Below, one piece after another: positions 8,500 through 17,339 of a DNA stretch of 20,303 bases; positions within the stretch are counted from its first letter, which is position 1, and every line of letters begins with the position of its first letter. The notes beneath the pieces are model-generated. The model was not told the DNA's origin. It saw nothing but the letters and a program-made list of their open reading frames with translations, and searched no databases. The translations under genes were made by a program, and so were the position numbers. This stretch comes from Chloromonas sp. AAM2 (taxonomy: Eukaryota; Chlorophyta; Chlorophyceae; Chlamydomonadales; Chlamydomonadaceae), in NCBI GenBank assembly GCA_004335635.1, contig QAXH01004676.1:399-20701 (forward strand), read 5' to 3'.

Positions 8500-11400
8500 T
8501 CATGCTGTTGCTGTGGCCCTCTCATCGGCCTGCGACTGGCGTGGGGGAGCCTTGAAGACAATGGCCGGCACAAGCTCCGTGTTCTGCGGCCTGTAGGGCT
8601 CGCGGCCCACGGCCAGCAGCAGCGAGCGCGTGAAGCCCGAGTGAGTGAAGATCACGACCACCTGAGGCAAGGCAGGACAAACACTCGGCCAACGGAAGGT
8701 TGAATCTACTTCAAACATGACACGGCACGTATATCCAACCTTCCCTCCACCTGCTCAGGTCTTTCTTTAAACGAATACATGCAGCCTGCTGCATCTGTCA
8801 AACAAATGTGAGGCGGGCCAGATGGGAGCAATACAGCCATTGTGCAGGGCAGCGGCAGGCGGCCAGCAGAAACATGGCGTCAAAAGCTGGACATGTCAGA
8901 CCTGATGGCTGAAGACATCGGCACTTCAAAGTATGGCTCCAGTGATGACGCCTGCTGGAAACCCCGCAGCCCCACTGAATTGCATCCTTCCCACGATCGC
9001 ACCTTCTCAGGCGCAAAGGTCCACAGGTCGTACAGGAAGCTGGTGGCGCGCTTGACCTGCTGCTTCTGGGTCTCGCGCTCCTTGGTCCACAGCATGTCCT
9101 GGTCACTGCACACACAGTAACCAAACAATAACTCACCACGCAGCGTGTGTGTGTGTGTGTAGTTCACACTTTTGCAATGTGCGATGCCAAACCAGAGGTC
9201 CAGAACTGCCATTGTCAAACTTGACATCCAGTTTGGGACTTCTTAGGTGCCAGAATGAAATCTGGAACACAGGTGTGAACCCCTGCAGCTCAATGCACAA
9301 GCATGGCTCGCACCTCGATGCAGAGTGCTCAGTCTGAACCTTGCCCTTGCAAGCACCGAAGCAAGGTGCCATGGATCGACAGCACTGACCTGAGCAGCCC
9401 AAAGCCGGAAGAGTTGTCATTGCCCACGATTGGAAACTCAAACTGCAACAGTGCGCAGGGGCACAAGCATCACGAGGGGAGGAGAGTGTGGGGACCCCGC
9501 TGCCAACGGACTAGTGTTGTGGGTGCAAGATGTGCGGGCAGAGCACCTCATGGGACTGCTCAAGATTCAATTACATGATCAGAAGGCTTGGCAATAGGGC
9601 CAGGCAGAGGTCACAGGGCCTGCTGATATGCCAACACACGGCAAGCCAGGACGCTGCTGCCATGATACTTGAGGATGCTCAAGGCAATGCAGACAGGGTA
9701 TGACTTGGAACAGGCTGAACAGTTTGGCTGCTTGGCGGATACCCGAGAAGATAGACCAGAGGTAAGTTAGAACAAGGAGTGGCATGCATTTTGATTATGG
9801 ATCCAATGTGCAAAAACCGAGTAGCATCATCTGCAGCGCTCCCCTCTTTCTCCTCTAAGTACCTGTTCCTTCTCACCTGTGGGTACTTGGTCCTCAGTCC
9901 CTGGTCGAACGCGCATGGGCCCTTGCTGAGTGGCCGGGCCGGGTCCGGGTCACTGACTGACCTGCGGGGGACGGGCGGCCGCACAGCAGCATCAACCAAC
10001 AATTCAGTGCAGATGGTCAAAGAAGGCCAGCACAGCAGGGTCTGCCCATGCATCTCTCAGCCAACCAACATGCAAACAGACTGCCTGCAGCGCTCCGTGT
10101 TTGCCTAAGGAGCAGTGCACTCTTATGTATGAAACTATGTATGCCATGTGCACCATGTGCGCCATGTACACCATGTGCACCATGTATGCCATGTGCACCA
10201 TGTGCACCATGTGCGTCACATGTGTCCATGTATGCCATGCATATACCGCATGTAGGCAAGCACCCTGCCGCCAAGTCCTCGGGCAAAATCGTTATCATTC
10301 CTGGCTTTGGCCTCCGTCGCCATTATACAAGCGTCCGGCCGCCCGCCATAGCCAGATTCGCAGGCAGCAAATCCCTGCCCTGATCACGTGTCGCCCCTGC
10401 AGCGCACGCCCTGTTGCCCTGCCCCACCTGCGTGCGTCGCACGTGTCCTCCCCTAGGGTCTCACGCACATTCTCCTCCACACTCACAGCCTGGACAACGT
10501 AGCGATATAGCGTGCAACAGTTTGGCAAAACCCTGGATCCCAGACTCTGTGAGCGCAGTGTGAGTATCCCCTTCTCCTTGTTGGGCTTCTCACTCGCTCA
10601 TCTCACATGCACAAAGGTGAGGTTGCGGCAGGTGACTGACATGCAACTCAGACTCGACCCAAACCTACAATCTCTGGTCCACGCTGCTCATTACAAACAC
10701 TGTGCGGCCTTCAGCACCAAGCTGATCAATCTTGATCCTGTCCGCCCCGAAGCAAACCAGTCAGCGTAATACGAAGCAAGACAACAGCCATGCCCAATCC
10801 TTTTTGCACCCTAGCACCAGTACAACTTGCACTTGGCAAGGGCTGATGCCAAGTGCATGTGATCATCGCTCGAAACCCTTCGCACTGACCTCGAATTTGA
10901 GGTTGGTCGACACCAACTGGGTTGTCTGCAGGCAGCGAGTTAGTGGTGACACGATGGCCCTTACAGGCAGGCCGCCCGTCATGCGTCCGAACCAGCCGCC
11001 CCCGTCCAGGATGGTGTTCAGGTAGCGGCCCTGCTCCTGGCCAAGGTCAGTCAGAGCTGCGGACAGGCGTGAACACACCATCACATGGGGTGTAACCAGG
11101 GAGAAACTGTCAGAAACCGGTGTTGCAGGCACGTATGTAACACTGGACCGGAAAGACAAGCGAGTGAGTGTGTGCATGATTATGATGCCCGGATGCTTAT
11201 CCACATGGGTGGCACCAACCGATTGGTGGCACGCCATGGCAGTCTTGATGAGATTGCCCCACGAATACCAGAATGAGCCTGGGTGTTCTGGGAACTAGAC
11301 ATCAAGGGCTACAACCTGGGTGAAGCATTTTGGTCCACGTGGGGCATCATGTCGCCATCGTCGCTCAAAGACCGGCTATGTCGCACGCTCCGCGACCCCC

Positions 11401-13711
11401 AACTTGCCAATCCGGCCATCGATTGAGGTGCTCGGCAGCTCGTTAGATAGCTTACAATGTGTACAATGCCATAGAGTCGGCTGATGAGGCAGTGCGCAAT
11501 TCTACACGCCTATTCTCGGCTGCGTGTGAGATCCATGGTCTGCCGAAGGTCAAGTCGAACGGCAACACCGACCTAGTGCGCTGCCCTGATGCTTTGGGGG
11601 ACTTCTACCATCTTTCGCGCACCCATCGGCTCATTTTCCGGGTGGTCTTAGCTCAGTGGTGGGGCTGGTGGTGGGCGGCAACAACGGCGTAACGCACGAG
11701 CGGTATTCAGCATAACCTTGACTGCAGCAATAATCAGAACAGGAGCGTTCCAACGACCACTGGAACGTCTAAAACGGCTCAGTGGTTGCTGTGGTGACTG
11801 CGTGTCTGGATTTGGGGTCCGGTCAGTCAGTATGTGCTCCAGGCCAGGAAAACTGGCACAGCGCAGAGCCAAGCATGCAGCTACACCCCCTGAGCAGCAT
11901 GTGAAAGCACTGGCACAACGCAGAGCCAAGCATGCAGCTACAACCCCTGAGCAGCATGTGGAAGCACTGGCACAACGCAGAGCCAAGCATGCAGCATGCA
12001 GCATGCACGGGGCGGGCTTCACACAGTAATTTCTCAAACCACCATTACTAGTCCATCAAGCGGCATCCCCCTTTACCCATGTACCGTTCGTGCTCCTTGC
12101 CAGTTGCCGTGGCGTTACTCCCATGGAAAGCATACCCAATGCACCAAACACAGGCAGCTAAACACAGGACCTGCTTGGCCAGGGCGGGATGCCTGTCACG
12201 TTCCTTCGTCCCTGTCCCATAGACTTGTTCTCGTTACCCAGCCCTGCGCCAAAGAGGCACACCATTTTTCCTGTGGCCTTCCTGCTCTCGGCTAACCCGC
12301 ACCTGCATCAAATACGTTGTAGGTTGTGCCGTTCTTGTCGTCGTATGTGCACTTGGTCTCCACCCCAAACCACTCGTCAGGACCCAGGGTGTCCTGCGGT
12401 CAGTGACATCCAGGCCAGTGGGTGACCAACCCAGTGTGAGTGGCGACGAGACTATCGCCAAACTAAGAGACACAATGAAAGACAGTGGTGCAGACTTGCA
12501 AGGAGGCGGATGACAACAAGAGACACAGGCGTGCAAACAGTGCTTTCCGTGCATCCTGGCACCACAAGGAAGGACAGCAGGGCATGTTGCAGCATGAGCC
12601 ATGACCATGCTTGGCTTTCAGTGCGAGCAGGCAGGCAAATGCGCAGGCAGCAGCCTGGTGCCTAGCACGAGTGGTCTTGTTATCACATGCATCTAAAGCA
12701 TGGCCATGTAGGTTGGCAATCCACACACACACATGCTTGATTAGATTGGTAGCGAACCATGTACTGTTGTAAACTCAGTGATTGTATACTGTTTTGTGTA
12801 GTTGGCACTGACCTGCAGCCAGTTTGACAGGGCCTGGCCGTGGCGGACCATCAGCAACAGCTTGGCATCTGCAGCGCATGGGAACATGGCGTTACAGGCA
12901 TGTTGACCGGAACATGAGTTGTGTAGCAAATGAGTGTGTGCCTGTGAGTCCATTGTCAGTATGTGACACGCCGAGATGCTCAGATCTTGAAGTAAGTGTG
13001 CGTGAGCAAAGACGTGAGTTAGACGACCACATGCATGTGCAGGATCTGTAGATCGGCTACTCACACTCTATCCTGATCACACTGAAACCAGTGTGCTATT
13101 GAGCAGACATGCGTGATGTACTTGACGCTGTGGTTGTTAGCTGTGACACAGCAGACATGGAAAGCACGCAGCTGCTGCTTCCATTCAGCACAACATCTGA
13201 GATCTGCAGCTGTCAGGCAGCACAACTCTCACACATCCCTCAGTCAGTTCACCTGGCGTGTTCTGCACAACCGACAACACTGTCTCCCAGGACTGGAGTG
13301 CTCCGAACTGAAAGTGCTGCCCTGGGCCTGGCAGCTGCTTGGATGCACGCTCCTGTGGGCCAAGGCTCACACACCACTGTTACAACCAGCAACACCAGCA
13401 ACACCCAACCTACAGCAAGCATGATGCTCTCTAATGCAAGATAACAGCTACACGACGACGGAACCATGCCGCATCACTGTCTGCTTATGCCTGACACCCT
13501 GGACTCATTGTGCCAGGGGCAAGCAAGCCATCCTCGATCGCCCCACCTGAATGAAAAAATTGACAGGAGAAGTGAAGACGTGTTTGGGCTTTTTCTTGTT
13601 TGAGGAGTCCATCCTCTTAGGCAGGTCACTGACGGAGGCAGCTGCCGATGATGCGATGCTCGTCAAAGCAGACACCAACAGAAGCATCATGATAGTCCGA
13701 AAGGCCGCCAT
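8500..13711 (-). CDS. Histidine phosphatase / phosphoglycerate-mutase-like protein (ten exons)
   Basis: This is a histidine-phosphatase superfamily enzyme, using a His phospho-intermediate to remove or move phosphate; the substrate is unknown. Exons, 5' to 3': 13711-13547, 13316-13253, 12868-12813, 12393-12303, 11056-10890, 10489-10428, 9961-9877, 9442-9390, 9105-9003, 8661-8500. Their lengths sum to 1008 bases, exactly 335 codons plus TGA, with every junction in phase. Motifs: LLLMVRHGQALSNW with nucleophile H86; LGPDEWFGVE; ALTDLGQEQG; VSPLTRCLQTT with R166; VEENVRETLGEDTCDARR with the likely acid Glu; DQDMLWTKERE; and VIFTHSGFTRSLLLAVGREP with second His H289. All core residues are present. 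Residues 1-25 (Ala/Ser-rich with MMLLLVSALTS) look like a secretory signal, though a plastid or mitochondrial signal is possible. Plant phosphoglycerate-mutase-like proteins are the closest family I recall. The gene is divergent from the PSRP-3 gene. Confidence 0.93.
9146..9161. repeat. (GT)n microsatellite
   Basis: An uninterrupted gt run of about eight copies lies in the eighth intron of the phosphatase gene, about 40 bases upstream (in gene sense) of the exon beginning at 9105. In gene sense it reads as a CA repeat. Confidence 0.85.
10133..10240. repeat. 9-bp minisatellite (accatgtgc)
   Basis: About eleven imperfect copies of accatgtgc, with variants gccatgtac and gccatgtgc, lie in the sixth intron of the phosphatase gene (9962-10427). 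The period is a multiple of three, so several strands and frames stay open as Met/Cys/Pro or His/Gly/Val repeats. These are not genes. Confidence 0.88.
11165..11640 (+). pseudogene. Decayed protein-coding remnant, antisense inside an intron
   Basis: The plus strand reads as coherent protein-like sequence broken by stops and a frame change. In one frame it reads HMGGTNRLVARHGSLDEI...IPE, stop TGA at 11274-11276, then AWVFWELDIKGYNLGEAFW...LCRTLRDPQLANPAID, stop TGA 11424-11426, then GARQLVR and stop TAG 11448-11450. About ten bases later a different frame opens with YNAIESADEAVRNSTRLFSA...KSNGNTDLVRCPDALGDFYH. The codon use (CG-ending codons, few repeats) differs from the surrounding intron. 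I do not recognise the family. A dead transposable element or a retrocopied gene fragment are the two most likely sources. The ends are not sharp and I found no flanking target duplication. Confidence 0.5.
11853..12008. repeat. 57-bp tandem repeat, about 2.7 copies
   Basis: Copies start at 11853, 11910 and 11967, each beginning ctggcacaRcgcagagccaa. The first two are full 57-base units that differ at a few positions; the third breaks off into a short gcagcat triplication. 57 is a multiple of three and the array is open on both strands. It lies in intron 4 of the phosphatase gene. Confidence 0.92.
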
Positions 13712-14140
13712 GCCGCCAGCGCGTGTCTGTATCCGACAATCCGTGCCTGATGATGATGTGGACGATGATGATGATGTCGGAAATCAGACCGATGTGCGAT
13801 TTGCACGCACAGGCTTGGCAAGTCCGAATCTAGAGTTTACATCTGAGGCTTTGCAGGAATATGCACGGGGTTAAGCATTTGGAGGATCGGCCTTCGGAAG
13901 GCTGCGTGGTGTAACGCACAGAATGACACGTGAGAATTTAGCCCATCTACCAGCCAAAAAAGATGTTTGGCTTGGGGCCCTACTTGTGTTGAATCAATCT
14001 GCCAATGGCATTTTGTTGATTTATAGCATTTTGTTGGGCAAGCTGCCTCCCTGACTAGCCCTGGACCCTGTACTCTGGCATGAACCCTGTTGCCACGGTT
14101 TCCCTGCTGCCACACTGACTTCAGTGTTGCCCCTGGAAAC

Positions 14141-14169
14141 TGTCCCAGAACTGGCAAATGTCCTTTTTT
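14141..14169 (+). repeat. Dispersed repeat, copy 2
   Basis: This segment starts with the same 18 bases (tgtcccagaactggcaaa) as 4123-4140 and ends in the same ctttttt run. It sits directly upstream of the 12-bp tandem array and just after a small inverted repeat, in the spacer between two divergent genes. Confidence 0.6.
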
Positions 14170-14184
14170 CCCAGCAACATGCAC

Positions 14185-14244
14185 ACACATAGTAACACAC
14201 ATAGTAACACACATAGTAACACACATAGTAACACACATAGTAAC
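14185..14244. repeat. 12-bp tandem repeat (acacatagtaac), five exact copies
   Basis: Five identical, head-to-tail copies of acacatagtaac run from 14185 to 14244. Perfect identity suggests recent expansion or ongoing slippage. It lies about 600 bases upstream of the PSRP-3 start and about 470 bases upstream of the phosphatase start. Confidence 0.95.
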
Positions 14245-14851
14245 ACTGCATCAGCTGGGGAGCGGCCTTGCGCCTTCACTACCACTGCTACTGCAATCTG
14301 TTCCATGGAGGGCACCAAGCACACAACGCCGTGTGCACACCTGCCGGAATGAATCAAAATGCGGGCCGGTCCCCCTACAAGTCGCTCACGCGGAGGGAAT
14401 GTATGAATGTCTGCACATCTCACGCATCCTCTTCCTCCAGCAGTTATGCAAATCTCAAACAGGCCCAAACCATCACGTCGTGCAGCACACCAGGCACACA
14501 CACACGCCAGGCCAAACAAAAACCATCTCAAATGCACGACAAGGCCATAGCGAATTTGAAATGCGCAGCCGTTTCAGTCCAGGCAGTCCCCTCCATGAGC
14601 CTGTTCAAAAGCGCAGATGGTATCATCATGTATTATTGTCCTGCTCCCGACAATACATTGTGTCGCACTGTGGTGCAAAAAGCGACCGGCTTGCAGCCGC
14701 ACATGCTCCACGTGCGGAAGAAGTACATCGTCTCTGCGGATGGATCTGCGTTAATGCCTCTCACAAGACCTGATAGTCTGCCATTGGTGTGCCGCAGCCA
14801 CTGGTGGTGACGTGAGCAGCCGTGTACTGCAGCGTGCCTGTCCACCACACC

Positions 14852-16224
14852 ATGATGCTGCACAACGGCCTGAAGCCTGTGGCGATGGGCCACACCCGCC
14901 CCGTAGCGGCGCGTGTGCGTCCATTCACAGCCTCCAAGCACTCAGCGCGGCCAACAGTGCATGTGCGGGCAGCAGAGGCCGTGGCAGAAGACCTCCCAGT
15001 GATTGAACCCTTGATTGAGGAGGAGGAGGAGCACCAGACAGAGCGTGTGTTCTTGGATGACGATGCAAAGCTAGCAGTACGTGTTGCTGAGGAGCTGATG
15101 TCATCTTACACGCTGGAGGCAGTTCTTGAGGGCAGCATGGACGCCGCAGCGTCCGGCAAGGGCATCAGCCTGATGGAGACCAGCCTCGAGTCAGCACGTG
15201 GCGTCATGCCTGCAGATATGGACGTTGCCGCCTCCATTCTGGCCGCATCTGCAGACGCTGCCGAATTGTCAGATGTGGCAGACTACCAGGGGCCAGCAGG
15301 GTTCCGCAAATACGATGAGGAGGAAGACCAGGCCCTCCCAGAAGACGGCAACGATTCTGTGCAGCGGTTGAAGCTGACCCGCCAGGAGCTGGCCAACCTG
15401 GTGCCCCAGGACTGGGCCTCCGTCAATGTCGAGTGGTTTTCCAACAAGCGGGAGGAGAACATTGCGTTGCCAGACTACAAGCTCACCTTCTTGTGGCAAA
15501 CTGCCAACATTGCCGTAGCAGTCGACCAGGTGTACTCTCGCGGGCAGGTCAGCCCGTTGACAGAGTACTTTGTGTGGCCACGCAAGGACGCATGGGAGGA
15601 GCTCAAGGCTGCGCTAGAGAACCGCCCTGCCTTGTCTGAGAGGTCAGTCATGGCACAGAGTAGCATGCCTAGGGCAGGAACGCCGGGTAGCAAATGGCAG
15701 CATGCATTTGGTATGGTGCGGTTTTGGGCTGTGGTCACCAGTGTTGATGTGCATGCATGTTTGTCATGCATGCATGCTCTACTTCCGCACATGCACTCTA
15801 GCCTGCTGTAAGACTGCTGTTGCCAGCATGTTGTCCACTACAGGATATCAACCTCTCAGCATGTAATCGCTAATGCGCAGTTTCAATTCAGTCAATGCTC
15901 TCATGCGCACTTGCGGCGTTGAGTGCGTACTCATATGCACGTGCCTGCATTGTGACAACCTGATAATGCCCACATGGGACTGCGCAATAAGACGTGTTTT
16001 GTGAAAAGGGCTAGATTCCGTGTTGGCGTTGCTCCATTCACCTGCAACTTGCTGCATCTACCTGCAACCGATGTTTTGAAAATTGAAATGTGTGCACTTG
16101 GTGCAGGGACAAGGTCATCCTGCTCAACAGGCTCACGGAGGTCATCAACTTCTGGCAGCAGGAGGGGGGCAAGCCCACCATTGAGCAGGCACGCGCCAGC
16201 TTCCCAGACTGTGCCTTTGCCTAG
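14852..16224 (+). CDS. Plastid ribosomal protein PSRP-3 (Ycf65-like, small subunit)
   Basis: This is a component of the chloroplast 30S ribosomal subunit, nuclear-encoded here. Exon 1 (14852-15642) and exon 2 (16107-16224, stop TAG 16222-16224) join within an Arg codon (GAGAG|G) to give 302 residues. The PSRP-3/Ycf65 core is clear: [15 protein letters not shown], then [20 protein letters not shown], then across the junction [20 protein letters not shown]. The start is the first of two adjacent Met codons ([17 protein letters not shown]); the next 40 residues are rich in Arg, Ala, Val and Ser with few acids, as expected of a chloroplast transit peptide. Between this and the core lie about 120 acidic, Ala-rich residues (for example [11 protein letters not shown] and KYDEEEDQ). 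Plant PSRP-3 precursors, as I recall, are clearly shorter. A TGTAA at 16701-16705 could end the mRNA. Confidence 0.93.
15643..16106 (+). other. Intron of the PSRP-3 gene (464 bases)
   Basis: The donor is gtcagt after GAGAG and the acceptor is cttggtgcag. It contains a perfect 9-bp inverted repeat (gcatgcatg, 5-base loop, catgcatgc; 15751-15773) and an internal TGTAA at 15862-15866. I see no gene in it. Confidence 0.85.
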
Positions 16225-17339
16225 GCTAAAGTAGCTACCAGGGGACAGGCATGCTTGTTGCTGCAGCAATTTTCTAGCAGGCTGAAGGGCAGGCAAATGC
16301 CAGGAGTGCCTAGGAGCATGTTAGCTAAGGCGCAAAACATGGGTGCTGTGATCGTTGTCGGGACATGGCAAATTGGCGGCCACATGGCATGTTCACGTGG
16401 ATTAGCAGGTTTACAGAACTATTGATGGAGACCTATTGCCAGTGCGGCTTGGTTGCATCAATTCCTTTTCCATGCCTGTTTGCGCAATGATGTTTCAGCC
16501 GCACCACGCGAAATGCAGACATGCCATGCTTGCAAGCATACGTGGCTGGCAGTGCAAGCACATTGAACATGCTCATGTGCACACTGATGTGCATGCATTT
16601 GCTGGTTGCTGATGGGACAATCATATCAGGCCTCACTAAATTCAATGCCTGTGGCCAACAGCTTGCGCATTTTTTGGAATGAATCTGGTAGCAGGTTGGA
16701 TGTAACTGTGCTTAGTAATCCTTGGACTTTGACTCGGCTACGAGCCAGCGTTGCCAATAAGCTGGCACCTGCTGCCCAACAGCCAGTGCTTGAGTGGCAG
16801 CATGTGCAGTTGATTATGATGCTCCCTGCCCGCTTGTGCATGCGTTACCATCTCTGTTGCTCCAGCTGTCCAGACGGCCAGTATCAGAGTGCGGTCAGCA
16901 AATTCAAGGATTGTGTTATGCAGCCATCAACCCAGCCTATGCATGCAAGTCCTAGTGCAGAATTTGAAGCCTGGCTGGTGGACGGGTGCAGGTGAGCTGC
17001 TCCTGCCAGTCAAGAAAACCTGCTTGAACTGTCACGGGCTGCAATAGTCGCTTTGGCCAAGAAAGACCGAAGGCAACATAACGCATTGGACCATGAGGGC
17101 TGGCTTGTAAGGTGTGATGTCACACAGAACATCTTTATCTACGGCTTGTCGTGTGCAGTCGGCAAATATCACGCCAGGCCAGTTTCCATTCTTCAGCGCT
17201 GCATACAACACACGTCGCTGCCAAGTTCCTGCAAACCTCGTGCATCGCAATTCAAATTTTTGGAACCTAGGGTTTCGTACACAGGTACATGGCCAGCCCC
17301 GCTTCCTCAACGCTCTTGCTCGCTCTGATGTAAACGGCA
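16225..17339. other. Spacer and probable 3' UTR after PSRP-3
   Basis: The first part is likely PSRP-3 3' UTR, with TGTAA at 16701-16705. A frame open from 16606 to 16995 ends just past a good donor-like site (GGGTGCAG|gtgagc at about 16992) but has no recognisable motif, and no downstream exon joins it convincingly. A second TGTAA at 17329-17333 lies only seven bases before the next gene's start codon, so the two transcripts may be packed very closely. Confidence 0.45.

Larger units (their letters stand above)
11057..12302 (-). other. Intron 4 of the phosphatase gene (1246 bases), the longest in it
   Basis: In gene sense the donor follows TTTGATGCAG (gtgcggg) and the acceptor is gtccgcag before CTCTGACTGACC, with the Ala codon split after its first base. 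It is the longest intron of this gene by far. It carries two unexplained blocks, described separately: a decayed coding remnant on the plus strand near 11165-11640 and a 57-bp tandem repeat at 11853-12008. Both look like insertions into the intron. Confidence 0.8.
13712..14851. other. Divergent spacer between the phosphatase and PSRP-3 genes
   Basis: This 1140-base stretch should contain the promoters and 5' UTRs of both genes. It holds a GAT-rich microsatellite near 13751-13776, a dispersed repeat copy at 14141-14169, a perfect 7-bp inverted repeat (acactga ct tcagtgt, 14112-14127) and a 12-bp tandem array at 14185-14244. Two long overlapping plus-strand open frames (14090-14773 and 14268-14810) have no recognisable motifs and read as low-complexity His/Thr/Ser sequence, so I do not call them genes. 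Confidence 0.5.

Noticed and set aside
11645..11720. tRNA-like segment (ttagctcagtggt, resembling a tRNA A box)
   Set aside because: No B box (GGTTCGANNCC-type) follows at a suitable distance and no cloverleaf can be drawn.
14090..14773. 227-residue plus-strand open frame upstream of PSRP-3
   Set aside because: It has no family motif and runs through the 12-bp repeat, and a second long frame overlaps it. It lies in the spacer between two well-supported divergent genes.
16606..16995. 130-residue plus-strand open frame after PSRP-3
   Set aside because: It has no recognised motif, contains the TGTAA likely to end PSRP-3, and no downstream exon joins it convincingly.
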